A stretch of DNA of 64,000 bases from Clostridia bacterium (GCA_017549335.1 JAFYVB010000009.1:1-64000); one strand, 5' to 3'. Positions 1-9,324 are shown, counted from the stretch's first letter. Notes: generated from the letters alone by a model not told the origin. Made by a program: numbers and translations.

Positions 1-406
1 AACTGTATGGGAAAGCCACGGCTGGAATTTTGTCCATGAGATCCTCGACGATATTCCCGAATTGCAGAAGGGATATGAACACTGTTTCTATTTCCAGCTG
101 ACAGAAGAAAAGAATCCTGATCGCATGGAGTTTCCTATGTTTATGATCGCCGCAATGCTTCCAAAACTGGATACAGACGATATCCGTATTGGGTGCAGCG
201 TTAACCGCAGCGACGACGGACAGAACCATTTTGTTTTGCTTCGCAGAACGTAAAAGTAATAGTGAAAATATCCTTTGCAAATCCTGGACTGCAGCATTCT
301 CTTGCTGCATTTTCTCTACTTGACGACCACAATGCGTACAAAGAACTGCGTCGTAGGGAATTTTCTCACCGCAGAATTTGCAGAATTTCATATTGCTGTT
401 TTCCAT
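1..406 (-). CDS. Zinc-ribbon protein, possibly truncated or decayed, open at left edge
   Basis: An ATG at 404-406 on the minus strand lies 9 bases after a GGAGG site (416-420). The first 35 residues form a classic double-CxxC zinc ribbon: CKFCGEK, then CTHCGRQ. Such ribbons usually begin small Firmicute proteins that continue with a linker and membrane segments. Here the frame stays open to the window edge, but beyond about residue 50 it runs antisense to a more convincing plus-strand gene and its composition becomes unusual. I read it as a genuine 5' end whose 3' part is either short or was replaced by a rearrangement. It is divergent from the XRE regulator at 518 and shares its operator region. 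Confidence 0.5.
   Translation of the reverse strand, partial: MENSNMKFCKFCGEKIPYDAVLCTHCGRQVEKMQQENAAVQDLQRIFSLLLLRSAKQNKMVLSVVAAVNAAPNTDIVCIQFWKHCGDHKHRKLHAIRILFFCQLEIETVFISLLQFGNIVEDLMDKIPAVAFPYS
2..253 (+). CDS. C-terminal part of an unknown protein (left edge)
   Basis: An open frame enters from the left edge and ends at TAA 251-253, giving 83 visible residues. The composition looks like a soluble mixed alpha/beta protein (HGWNFVHEIL near the start, IRIGCSVNRSDDG near the end). No motif allows a family call. The start codon lies outside the window, so the family and length cannot be judged. It overlaps a zinc-ribbon frame on the opposite strand codon for codon, so only one of the two is likely to be translated over 2-253. 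This frame has the more natural composition. Confidence 0.5.
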   Translation, partial: TVWESHGWNFVHEILDDIPELQKGYEHCFYFQLTEEKNPDRMEFPMFMIAAMLPKLDTDDIRIGCSVNRSDDGQNHFVLLRRT

Positions 407-440
407 AGTATTTGCCCTCCATTTAAATTTCGAATTCACA

Positions 441-484
441 ATATCACATTTTGAGATATTAGTCAATATCTCATTATGAGATTA
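441..484. promoter_or_regulatory. Twin operator between divergent zinc-ribbon and XRE genes
   Basis: There are two imperfect dyads of identical 8-3-8 design. The first is ATATCACA (441-448) with TGAGATAT (452-459). The second is ATATCTCA (466-473) with TGAGATTA (477-484). Their starts are 25 bp apart. They lie between a divergent gene pair whose plus-strand member is a small XRE protein, so autoregulation by that protein is the simplest reading. A TATAAT at 487-492 could be the -10 of the XRE gene, although its -35 is poor. Confidence 0.55.
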
Positions 485-517
485 CATATAATAAGTAAAA
501 AAAGAATGGGAGGAAGT

Positions 518-742
518 ATGCGTCTTAAAGATATCCGCGAAGATATGGATATTACGCAGCGTCAGCTGGCGGAATACCTGCATATCAGACAAAATACGCT
601 CTCCCAGTACGAAAACGGTCAGCGCAGTTTGCCCATTGATACGCTTGAAAAACTCGCCGATTATTTTGGCACCTCCACAGACTATATTCTGGGACGCACA
701 GACGAGCGTCGCCCCTATCCGAAACGCAAAACGCGCAGCTGA
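518..742 (+). CDS. Small XRE-family transcriptional regulator
   Basis: A 74-residue single-domain Cro/C1-type helix-turn-helix protein. The recognition region is ITQRQLAEYLHIRQNTLSQYENG at about residues 12-34, followed by the usual LEKLADYFGTSTDYILGRT helix pair and a basic tail. The ATG at 518 is preferred over an upstream in-frame start at 476 because GGGAGG (508-513) lies just upstream of it. It is transcribed away from the zinc-ribbon gene across twin dyads, which suggests it represses itself and its neighbour. The regulated function is unknown. Confidence 0.85.
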   Translation: MRLKDIREDMDITQRQLAEYLHIRQNTLSQYENGQRSLPIDTLEKLADYFGTSTDYILGRTDERRPYPKRKTRS

Positions 743-771
743 TTCCGCTGCGCCTATTTCATGCATTTTGC

Positions 772-800
772 TTGACAGCCCCCCTCACGCATGGTAAGAT
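772..800 (+). promoter_or_regulatory. Sigma-A type promoter for the EamA transporter
   Basis: TTGACA at 772-777 and TAAGAT at 795-800 are separated by 17 bases, and the gene starts at 832 after a GGAGG site at 821-825. Confidence 0.7.
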
Positions 801-831
801 TTGATAGATTTTTACCAATTGGAGGCGCAAT

Positions 832-1722
832 ATGTCGTCATTTACCGTTACGCTTATGATGGTGCTGTGCATCTTGTTTTTTACCTTTCAGGGCTTCTTT
901 GGCAAAATGTATGCCATCTCCTACCGCGGCAAAGAGCAAAATGCAACGCCTGTATTCTCCAGCCTGTACGGTCTGCTGGTGGGCTTTGTAACCCTCGCCG
1001 TGGGCTCGCGCTTTGCCTTCAGCGCAAGCACAGCCACCTGGCTTCTGGGACTTCTGAACGGCTTCATCCTCTTTCTTTTCAACCTCAGCACGGTCAATGC
1101 CTCCCGCACGGGTCCCTATACCCTGCAGAGTATGCTGACCTACTCCGGCAACGTAGTGATCGTGCTGCTGGTTTCCACCCTGTTCTGGCGTGACACCCTG
1201 TACTGTTATCAGTTTGTGGGCATCGCCGTGATGATCCTCTCCTTCATCGTCATCAACTGGCAGAACACCACCTTCGTCATCAAGAAGAAGAGCTATTTCG
1301 TCTGGGTGTCGATGTTGTTCCTTTCCAACGGCTTCTACGGCGTGATCATGGACGCTCAGCAGCGCATCATGCAGCAGGCGGAAAGCAACGAGATGATCAT
1401 CATCACCTTCTTCGCCTCTGCGGTGATCTCCCTTGCCTATCTTCTGCTTACCCAGAAAAAGGAATGTCTGCGCGCCTTCTCCATGGAAAAGAAGGTATGG
1501 CTGTACATCGCTCTTGCCAGCGCTTCGGCGGCTGCCGGTGTAAACAGCATGATGATGATGCTCAGCAAGATCAATTCCTCCATCTATTTCACCATCGAAA
1601 ACGGCGCCGTGCTGGCGCTGACCATCCTGCTGGGGCACTTTGTCCTCAAGGAAAAGATCACCCGCCGCATGGTAGTAGGCATCCTGCTGTGCATCGTCAG
1701 TCTGACGCTGCTGGCACTGTAA
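832..1722 (+). CDS. EamA/DMT-superfamily transporter
   Basis: A 296-residue integral membrane protein with about ten hydrophobic segments arranged as two five-helix halves, the standard length and layout of drug/metabolite transporters. The first segment starts at residue 5. Short loops and the basic IKKKSYF stretch near residue 150 mark the midpoint. The second half ends in VVGILLCIVSLTLLAL. The substrate cannot be read from sequence; relatives export amino acids, nucleosides or toxic compounds. It has its own promoter and is followed 12 bases later by an acetyltransferase, probably in the same transcript. Confidence 0.8.
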   Translation: MSSFTVTLMMVLCILFFTFQGFFGKMYAISYRGKEQNATPVFSSLYGLLVGFVTLAVGSRFAFSASTATWLLGLLNGFILFLFNLSTVNASRTGPYTLQSMLTYSGNVVIVLLVSTLFWRDTLYCYQFVGIAVMILSFIVINWQNTTFVIKKKSYFVWVSMLFLSNGFYGVIMDAQQRIMQQAESNEMIIITFFASAVISLAYLLLTQKKECLRAFSMEKKVWLYIALASASAAAGVNSMMMMLSKINSSIYFTIENGAVLALTILLGHFVLKEKITRRMVVGILLCIVSLTLLAL

Positions 1723-1734
1723 TGAGGTGATCCC

Positions 1735-2166
1735 ATGATCCATCTGGTTGAAATCGATGAAGGGAATTGGCGAATTCCCCTGAAAGTTGCAAAAGAGCAG
1801 GAATCGTATGTAGCCGCCGATACCACGATTCTGGCCAGAGCCTATGCATACCGAAATTCCGGAAGCTGCGCGCTTTTCATCTATGACGATGAAACGCCGG
1901 TGGGTATGGTTCTGTATCATCATGAAGACTCTCTCGGCACCTATGTTTTTAGTGAATTGCTCATTGATGAAAAGTATCAGAGAAAAGGATATGGACGGGC
2001 GGCAACAAGACTTATTCTGAATCGAATGAAAGAAGACGGAAAATACAACAAAGTCATCCTTTGCTATATCGAAGGAAACGAAGCTGCGAAAAAGCTGTAT
2101 GAAAGCTTCGGCTTTATTGAAACAGGCCGTGATGAGGACGAAATCATCATGGAGCTGGCCTTGTAA
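1735..2166 (+). CDS. GNAT-family N-acetyltransferase
   Basis: A 143-residue single-domain GNAT enzyme. The acetyl-CoA binding motif QRKGYGRAA is at about residues 82-90, after the strand ELLIDEKY. The C-terminal GNEAAKKLYESFGFIETG is the typical last helix-strand of polyamine and small-amine acetyltransferases of the BltD/SpeG type. An amine or polyamine substrate is therefore plausible but unproven. The start is preceded by GAGGTGA and lies 12 bases after the EamA stop, so co-transcription and a shared detoxification role are reasonable inferences. Confidence 0.8.
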   Translation: MIHLVEIDEGNWRIPLKVAKEQESYVAADTTILARAYAYRNSGSCALFIYDDETPVGMVLYHHEDSLGTYVFSELLIDEKYQRKGYGRAATRLILNRMKEDGKYNKVILCYIEGNEAAKKLYESFGFIETGRDEDEIIMELAL

Positions 2167-2183
2167 AACAACGTTAAATACAA

Positions 2184-2220
2184 ACGAGCATCCGGCGTAT
2201 TACCGGATGCTCGTTTTCTT
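2184..2220. terminator. Convergent terminator between GNAT gene and groL
   Basis: A perfect 12-bp stem, ACGAGCATCCGG (2184-2195) with CCGGATGCTCGT (2203-2214), has a 7-base loop and is followed by TTTTCTT. The opposite side is A-rich, so it can serve both converging genes. Confidence 0.85.
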
Positions 2221-2227
2221 ATTAGTC

Positions 2228-3871
<1,644 letters not shown>

Positions 3872-3891
3872 TTAATAAATCGATAAAATGC

Positions 3892-4243
<352 letters not shown>

Positions 4244-4258
4244 CTCCCTTTCATCCTT

Positions 4259-4287
4259 ATTTTATCGCAATTCAAGGATAAATACAA
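4259..4287 (-). promoter_or_regulatory. Sigma-A type promoter of groES-groEL
   Basis: On the minus strand TTGTAT (4287-4282) and TAAAAT (4264-4259) are separated by 17 bases, which places the transcription start near the CIRCE element. Confidence 0.7.
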
Positions 4288-4386
4288 GTGTTTTTCAGAA
4301 TTATTTTCCGTTTTTCACCCGCGAAACAGCGAAAGTTTGGGCGAAAATTGCGAAACGAGCTTTTTTTGCCCTTTCCAATCTTTTTC

Positions 4387-4415
4387 TTTGCAAAGCTTTT
4401 GTTTTTTGCTATACT
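4387..4415 (+). promoter_or_regulatory. Probable mutY promoter
   Basis: TTTGCA (4387-4392), 17 bases, TATACT (4410-4415), ending 29 bases before the mutY start codon. Confidence 0.55.
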
Positions 4416-4444
4416 GAATACATATCAATCAAAGGAGTTCCCCC

Positions 4445-5488
4445 ATGCCCTACACACAGCTTCTCCCATGGTATGATGAAAACAAGCGTGTTTTGCCCTT
4501 CCGCGGTACACGCGACGCTTATGCTGTGTGGATTTCGGAAATCATGCTGCAGCAAACCCGTACCGAAACGGTAAGCGGGTATTACACGCGTTTTATGGAG
4601 CGTTTTCCCGACGTTGAAGCGCTGGCTCTTGCTGATGAGCAGGAAGTGCTCAAATACTGGGAGGGGCTTGGCTATTACTCCCGTGCCCGCAATCTGCACA
4701 AGGCCGCGAAGATCGTTTATCAGGAATACGGCGGACGTTTTCCCCATTCCCACGAAACCGTCCGCGCATTGCCGGGGATCGGGGATTATACTGCAGCGGC
4801 AGTTTGCTCCATTGCCTATCGGCTGGCCTATCCCGCCATCGACGGCAATCTCACCCGTGTGATCTCCCGCGTACACGGTATCCGCGAGGACGTGGGCATT
4901 CCCTCCGTCAAGCGTCAGATTGAGGAATTGGGCAAAGCCCATATCGACCCCGATCGCCCCGGCGATTGGAATCAGGCGCTGATGGATCTGGGTGCGACCA
5001 TCTGCCTGCCCGGCACGCCGGATTGCGCCCGCTGTCCCCTGAAAGAAAAATGCGATGCCTTCCTTCAGGATGACGCCGAGCTTTTGCCCGTCCGCGCCGC
5101 CGCCAAGCCGCCCAAGCCTGTGCCCATGGGGGTGGCGCTGGTCACCCATAACGGCAAAATCCTTGTACAGCAGCGGGATGCCGCCCTTCTTAAAGGGCTG
5201 TGGGTCTTTCTGCTGCTGGAAAACGACGATACCCCCGACGGGCTTTTGAAAAAGCTGCACGGCATGGGCATCGAAGCTGCCCTCAAAAGCGATCTGGGTG
5301 AAGCCAAGCATGTTTTTTCGCACCGCATCTGGAATATGAAAATCTACCATTTTGAAGCCACCGAGGTGCGCAAAAAAACAGGCTTCCGCTTTGTCAACTC
5401 TGAAGAACTCGCCGCCCTCCCCCTGCCCACCGCCATGAAGGCAGCACGGAAACGGGCCATGGAGCTGCTGAACGCAGACATCGAATAA
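4445..5488 (+). CDS. mutY: A/G-specific adenine DNA glycosylase MutY
   Basis: A 347-residue base-excision repair enzyme that removes adenine mispaired with 8-oxoguanine. The catalytic glutamate is E32 in WISEIMLQQTR. The helix-hairpin-helix is LPGIGDYTAAAV at about residues 110-121, followed by the catalytic aspartate in AIDGNLTRV. The iron-sulfur loop is Cys-x6-Cys-x2-Cys-x5-Cys starting at CLPGTPDCARC. The C-terminal third is the Nudix-like 8-oxoG recognition domain. Length and order are standard. It starts after AAGGAGTT. A Nudix hydrolase of the MutT type occurs separately at 49.5 kb. Confidence 0.95.
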   Translation: MPYTQLLPWYDENKRVLPFRGTRDAYAVWISEIMLQQTRTETVSGYYTRFMERFPDVEALALADEQEVLKYWEGLGYYSRARNLHKAAKIVYQEYGGRFPHSHETVRALPGIGDYTAAAVCSIAYRLAYPAIDGNLTRVISRVHGIREDVGIPSVKRQIEELGKAHIDPDRPGDWNQALMDLGATICLPGTPDCARCPLKEKCDAFLQDDAELLPVRAAAKPPKPVPMGVALVTHNGKILVQQRDAALLKGLWVFLLLENDDTPDGLLKKLHGMGIEAALKSDLGEAKHVFSHRIWNMKIYHFEATEVRKKTGFRFVNSEELAALPLPTAMKAARKRAMELLNADIE

Positions 5489-5508
5489 AAATCATACGGA
5501 GAATCACC

Positions 5509-5955
5509 ATGGAATTTTTTGATACCGATTTTCTGCAATCCGACGAAATCAAGCTGGTGCTCAGCCGCGTTTCCGAGGGCAATCCCGAGCGAAACTGGGT
5601 TCCTGCCTATTATTTTGATATTTGTGATCTGCAAGATAACAAAATGGGGTTTTGCGATCTGCGAATCGGTTATACGGATGGTTTATATTACGGCGGCCAC
5701 ATTGGATACACTGTATATGAACCATACCGCGGTCATCATTATGCCGCCAAGGCATGCAAACTGCTCTTTTTGCTGGCAAAAAAGCATGAAATGGATTATT
5801 TGTACATCACCTGTAATCCGGACAATCTGCCCTCACGAAAAACATGCGATTATCTGAATGGCGAATTTCTCGGAGTAGCCGAGCTGCCTGAAGACAACGA
5901 CATGCGCTTGAACGAAGGCGAAACTCAAAAGTGCATTTATAAATTTCTCCTATAA
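5509..5955 (+). CDS. GNAT-family N-acetyltransferase (RimJ-like)
   Basis: A 148-residue acetyltransferase-fold protein. The region GGHIGYTVYEPYRGHHYAAKA at about residues 63-83 matches the strand and acetyl-CoA pyrophosphate loop of the RimJ/RimL branch, with RGHHYA in place of the usual RGxGxA. TCNPDNLPSRKTCDYLNGEFLG near residues 104-125 is the typical C-terminal NxxS..xxE segment. The substrate is unknown. It follows mutY by 20 bases and probably shares its transcript, ending in a strong convergent terminator. Confidence 0.75.
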   Translation: MEFFDTDFLQSDEIKLVLSRVSEGNPERNWVPAYYFDICDLQDNKMGFCDLRIGYTDGLYYGGHIGYTVYEPYRGHHYAAKACKLLFLLAKKHEMDYLYITCNPDNLPSRKTCDYLNGEFLGVAELPEDNDMRLNEGETQKCIYKFLL

Positions 5956-5962
5956 TATGACC

Positions 5963-5999
5963 AACGGCGTATACCCTATTTCGGTATACGCCGTTATCC
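5963..5999. terminator. Convergent terminator between two acetyltransferase genes
   Basis: A perfect 13-bp stem AACGGCGTATACC (5963-5975) with GGTATACGCCGTT (5983-5995) has a 7-base loop. It lies exactly between converging genes. The U-run is weak on both sides. Confidence 0.75.
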
Positions 6000-6437
6000 T
6001 TATTCTTCTTTTGTCGCAAACCCCGCCTTGATCGCGGCGTTTATCATCGCTTTATTGCTCTCATGCGTAGTCAGTATCGCATCTTTCCCATGCGCATGAA
6101 TCACCCCAATGCAGTATCGCACCAACCTTTGCGCATATCCCCTGCCACGGTACTCCGGGCGCGTGATCACGCCTGCCACTTCCCACTTCTCCGCATCTTC
6201 CTTCCAGATGCCCGCACGCGCGGCAATCACGCCGTCCTTGTAAATTACGTAATCCTCCCAGTGATCCTGCGAGCCTTCGGAGAAGTATTCCTCTTTAGGA
6301 AAAGACCGGCACTCGGGGCAGCTGTCATAAAAATCGCAAAGGGTTTCGTAATTTTCCCATGCGTCAAAGACGCGGACAAGACTGTCGTCCGCATCTGTGA
6401 GCGCGTTTTCTTTTTTGCAGATGAAATCAACGTACAT
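6000..6437 (-). CDS. GNAT-family N-acetyltransferase
   Basis: A 145-residue GNAT protein. The central ITRPEYRGRGYAQRLV at about residues 91-106 is a textbook acetyl-CoA loop (RxxGxA form). The C-terminal ESNKAMINAAIKAGF forms the last helix. The N-terminal third is acidic and aromatic and has no recognisable substrate motif. It starts one base after the stop of the nucleotidyltransferase-like gene, so the two are one translational unit and may act on related substrates. Confidence 0.78.
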   Translation of the reverse strand: MYVDFICKKENALTDADDSLVRVFDAWENYETLCDFYDSCPECRSFPKEEYFSEGSQDHWEDYVIYKDGVIAARAGIWKEDAEKWEVAGVITRPEYRGRGYAQRLVRYCIGVIHAHGKDAILTTHESNKAMINAAIKAGFATKEE

Positions 6438-6438
6438 G

Positions 6439-6816
6439 TTACTTGTTCATCGCCGCTTCGATCAGTGCGACATCCCGCAAATCCTTTTCGCGTCCGAGGT
6501 TCTTTTTCATTTCAAGCAGCCCCTGCATGGAGATCACCGGAAAGCCCTCCACCGTATCTACTTTGTCAAACAGCCAGTTTTCCAGCAGTTCCACGTCTTC
6601 ATTGAAGGTGATATGACGGCTGCCGTCTGCATTTCGGTGAACAGGGCAGCCCGCTTTTTCCAGCGCATCCGCCAGCTTTTTCGTGCAGCCAAGGTCGATA
6701 TCATGGGTCTTGTCGCGCAAGCCGTACAGCACCATGGCTCCGCCGGTGATCACCCAGTATTCCCTCTTATCAAAATCAAGCTGCGCAAGTGCGTTTAATA
6801 TCTCCGTACGGTTCAT
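6439..6816 (-). CDS. Nucleotidyltransferase-fold protein
   Basis: A 125-residue protein with the minimal nucleotidyltransferase signature VITGGAMVLYGLRDKTHDIDLGC: the GG and the DxD metal ligands are all present. Families with this layout include AbiEii-type toxins, aminoglycoside nucleotidyltransferase relatives and predicted domains of the DUF6036 type; I cannot choose between them. ATG 6816 is preferred over the upstream in-frame start at 6870 because GGAGGG at 6821-6826 fits it. It forms an operon with the downstream GNAT gene and lies behind aspS2 beyond a hairpin. No obvious antitoxin is adjacent. Confidence 0.7.
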   Translation of the reverse strand: MNRTEILNALAQLDFDKREYWVITGGAMVLYGLRDKTHDIDLGCTKKLADALEKAGCPVHRNADGSRHITFNEDVELLENWLFDKVDTVEGFPVISMQGLLEMKKNLGREKDLRDVALIEAAMNK

Positions 6817-6830
6817 ATTTCCCTCCGTTA

Positions 6831-6860
6831 TGCAAAGCGCCGCCCAAAGAAGGACGGCGC
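6831..6860 (-). terminator. Probable terminator after aspS2
   Basis: Stem GCGCCGCCC (6837-6845) with GGACGGCGC (6852-6860), one mismatch, followed on the minus strand by a short U-run. It lies between aspS2 and the nucleotidyltransferase and may be partly read through. Confidence 0.5.
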
Positions 6861-6869
6861 ATAAATTCA

Positions 6870-8159
6870 TCAGGGAGTGAGGCGGTTGGGGCCGCGGAAC
6901 AGGAACATGACTTCCTTGATCGGGATACCCAGCAGCAGCATGGTAAAGCGGTCGATGCCCAGACCGAAGCCGCCATGGGGCGGGCAGCCGTAGCGGAAGA
7001 ACTCAAGGTAGAACTTGACGTCCTCGCCCAGGCCCTTTTCATCCGCCTGCGCCTTGAGCTGCTCGAAGCGATGCTCGCGCTGGGCGCCGGTGGTGATCTC
7101 GGTACCGCGCCAGATCAGGTCATAGCCCAGAGGCATGCCATTCTCGTCGCGCATGTGATAGAAGGCGCGCTTTTCGGGGCCGTAATCGGTCACAAACAGG
7201 AATTCATGACCGAACTTGTCCATGCTCAGCTTGGCGCACAGATGCTCGGCTTCGGTGGTCAGGTCGTTCTTTTCGCTGTCGTCCACGGTGTAGCCGTAGC
7301 GCTCTTCCAGCTCCTTATACACATCCTGCAGCTTCATTTCGGGGAAGGGCAGGGTGGGCACGACCACTTCCTGACCGAAGAGCTCTTTGATCTGCTCGCC
7401 GTACTTTTCCTTCACGGCTTCCAGCGCGGCCTTGAGCAGCTCGGCTTCGATGTTCATTACATCGCGGAAAGAGGTGATGTAGCTCATTTCCAGGTCAAAG
7501 CCGGTGAACTCGGTGGTGTGCTTGTTGGTGAAGCTCTTTTCGGCGCGGAACACGGGGCCCACTTCGAAAATGCGGTCGAAGCCGGAGGCCATGGCCATCT
7601 GCTTATAGAACTGGGGGCTCTGGGCGAGATAGGCCTTGGTATCAAAGTACTTCACTTCGAAAACGTCGGAGCCGGACTCGGAAGCGGTGCCGATGAGCTT
7701 GGGGGTGTGGATTTCAAGGAAGCCGCGCTCACGCAGGAAGTTGCGCATAGCACCCACCATTTCGGTCTGCGCCTTGAAGATCAGGGTGTTGCGATCGGAG
7801 CGCAGGTCGATCCAGCGATAGTCCATGCGGCTGTCGATGGCGGCATCCTTGCTGATGGGCAGCGCTTCGGCGATGGACTCGATCTTCATAGCGTCAGGCA
7901 GCATTTCCTTGCCGCCCAGCTTTACATAGCTGTTTTCGACGACTTCGCCTTCCACGGTGATGACGGATTCCACCGTCAGCTGATCAACGGCCGCCGCGAT
8001 CTCGGGATACTTTTCCTTTTCCACAGTCAGCTGGATGCGGCCGGAGTAATCGCGCAGCACCAGGAAGGCCATGGTACGCTTGTTGCGGATATTCTCAACG
8101 AATCCCTGCAGTTTGTTGCGCTCGCCAAGCTTTACGTTGGCAATCAGGCTTCTTTCCAT
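6870..8159 (-). CDS. aspS: Aspartyl-tRNA synthetase, archaeal-type (AspS2)
   Basis: A 429-residue class IIb synthetase. It has an N-terminal OB-fold anticodon-binding domain (residues about 15-100), then the class II core with motif 2 FRAEKSFTNKHTTEF and motif 3 GFGLGIDRFTMLLLG, ending in FRGPNRLTP. Length and motifs match the short archaeal/AspS2 type rather than the 590-residue bacterial AspRS with its GAD insertion. Such enzymes are often non-discriminating and also charge tRNA-Asn for amidation by GatCAB, which is an inference here. A T-box leader whose candidate specifier is GAC (Asp) controls it. Asparaginyl-tRNA synthetase is the main alternative call. Confidence 0.87.
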   Translation of the reverse strand: MERSLIANVKLGERNKLQGFVENIRNKRTMAFLVLRDYSGRIQLTVEKEKYPEIAAAVDQLTVESVITVEGEVVENSYVKLGGKEMLPDAMKIESIAEALPISKDAAIDSRMDYRWIDLRSDRNTLIFKAQTEMVGAMRNFLRERGFLEIHTPKLIGTASESGSDVFEVKYFDTKAYLAQSPQFYKQMAMASGFDRIFEVGPVFRAEKSFTNKHTTEFTGFDLEMSYITSFRDVMNIEAELLKAALEAVKEKYGEQIKELFGQEVVVPTLPFPEMKLQDVYKELEERYGYTVDDSEKNDLTTEAEHLCAKLSMDKFGHEFLFVTDYGPEKRAFYHMRDENGMPLGYDLIWRGTEITTGAQREHRFEQLKAQADEKGLGEDVKFYLEFFRYGCPPHGGFGLGIDRFTMLLLGIPIKEVMFLFRGPNRLTP

Positions 8160-8203
8160 TGTTTTTTCATCCTTTCGGCAGTTTTACCTTATTTTGATGG
8201 CCC

Positions 8204-8421
8204 AAAAAGAAAAATCCCATGCCTTTGCATGGGACGAAATCTCTTTCGCGGTGCCACCCAGCTTGCGTAATACTACGCCGCTTTCTTTCCTTAACGCGGA
8301 ATTACGCCCGCTCTCACGGGTGGCTCCGGGGTGTCCCTCCTGCATTCGGGCGGGAAACTTTCAGCCGGTGATCTCCCTCTCTATGGCCTCAGAATCTGCA
8401 GGCATCTTCCCTTCACAGCCA
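8204..8421 (-). promoter_or_regulatory. T-box riboswitch leader of aspS2
   Basis: On the minus strand the conserved T-box GGGTGGCACCGCG lies at 8259-8247. It is followed by a terminator stem TCCCATGC/GCATGGGA (8215-8222 and 8227-8234) with an A-tract at 8204-8214 that reads as a U-run. Upstream lies a stem I region with the AGAGAGGGAG GA-rich motif. A GAC triplet in GGGACACCCC on the 3' side of stem I is the best specifier candidate and fits tRNA-Asp. Uncharged tRNA would stabilise the antiterminator and permit aspS2 transcription. Confidence 0.92.
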
Positions 8422-8427
8422 ATGATG

Positions 8428-8457
8428 ATTATATACTGAACAGCGGCTTTCTGTCAA
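8428..8457 (-). promoter_or_regulatory. Promoter of the T-box/aspS2 transcript
   Basis: TTGACA (8457-8452) and TATAAT (8433-8428) are both perfect, with an 18-base spacer, just upstream of the T-box leader. Confidence 0.85.
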
Positions 8458-8474
8458 GAAAATTCCGTTTCGTA

Positions 8475-8504
8475 TTGGCATTTTTACCCGGATCGTGCTA
8501 TAAT
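8475..8504 (+). promoter_or_regulatory. Promoter of the mgtC-like gene
   Basis: TTGGCA (8475-8480), 18 bases, TATAAT (8499-8504). It diverges from the aspS2 promoter. Confidence 0.7.
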
Positions 8505-8540
8505 ATATTGCTGTATTCCGTATAGAAGAAAGGTGACGAA

Positions 8541-9257
8541 ATGCTTCAGAATCTGATCCAGGCACAGGAACTGACCTATGTTGAAATGCTGATCCGTATC
8601 GGCGTGTCCATTGTGATCGGCTGCATCGTAGGCGTGGAACGCGAATATAAAAACCGTCCTGCAGGCCTTCGCACCCATGTGCTGGTATGTCTTGGCGCCT
8701 GTATGATCGCCGTGATCGAAAGTCTTTTCACCCTCAATCTGGATTCCGCAGGCGATAATGTTTCCTACAATTTCGGTCGTCTGTGCGCCCAGGTGATCAG
8801 CGGCATCGGTTTTCTGGGCGCAGGTACGATCTTTACCGCCCATAAGAAGATCGCAGGCCTTACCACCGCCGCCTCCCTTTGGAACACCGCCTGTCTTGGC
8901 ATCGCCACAGGCTACGGCTATTACTGGCTGAGCGGCTTTGGCTGCATTGTTGTGCTGCTGGTGCTGCTGCTTTTGCAAAAGGTCATTCGTGTCAATGCCG
9001 TCAAGCGCGTAGAGATCCGCTTCATCAAGCGCACCGAAACGCTGCCCTTCATCAACGATTACTTTGAGAAAATGGGCATTCGCGTGCTGGATCTTGACTA
9101 CCATTTTGAAAACGTAACCAGCCTGACCCGCGGCGAAGTAAACACCTACACCAACATTTACACCCTGCACCTCCCCCGCAAGGTCAGCTACACTGAGGTG
9201 ATCAACCACCTGTCCACGTTCCTGAACATCCTGTCCGTAAGAACGAGAACCACCTGA
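8541..9257 (+). CDS. MgtC/SapB-family membrane protein
   Basis: A 238-residue protein. The N-terminal 150 residues hold about five membrane helices with the MgtC hallmarks IGCIVGVEREYKNRPAGLRTH and GIGFLGAGTI, followed by LTTAASLW. The C-terminal 80 residues are soluble and resemble the ACT-like regulatory domain of the family. MgtC proteins are linked to magnesium limitation, membrane potential and virulence in Proteobacteria; in Clostridia the role is not settled. It has its own promoter and terminator. No magnesium riboswitch was seen upstream. Confidence 0.85.
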   Translation: MLQNLIQAQELTYVEMLIRIGVSIVIGCIVGVEREYKNRPAGLRTHVLVCLGACMIAVIESLFTLNLDSAGDNVSYNFGRLCAQVISGIGFLGAGTIFTAHKKIAGLTTAASLWNTACLGIATGYGYYWLSGFGCIVVLLVLLLLQKVIRVNAVKRVEIRFIKRTETLPFINDYFEKMGIRVLDLDYHFENVTSLTRGEVNTYTNIYTLHLPRKVSYTEVINHLSTFLNILSVRTRTT

Positions 9258-9273
9258 TATCGCCTCAAATTGT

Positions 9274-9313
9274 AAAACGCAGTGTACTTTCTTAAAATAC
9301 ACTGCGTTTTTCC
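9274..9313 (+). terminator. Terminator of the mgtC-like gene
   Basis: A perfect 13-bp stem (AAAACGCAGTGTA at 9274-9286 with its complement at 9298-9310) ends in a T-run. Confidence 0.85.
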
Positions 9314-9324
9314 ATTTTGGAATG

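Noticed and set aside
838-1923. A 361-codon minus-strand frame
   Set aside because: It is antisense to the EamA transporter and GNAT genes; it has no ribosome binding site and an unnatural His/Asp/Gly composition.
6870-8159. Asparaginyl-tRNA synthetase as the identity of the class IIb enzyme
   Set aside because: The short N-terminal domain and terminal GPNRLTP fit the archaeal-type AspRS better, and GAC is the best T-box specifier candidate. Not fully excluded.
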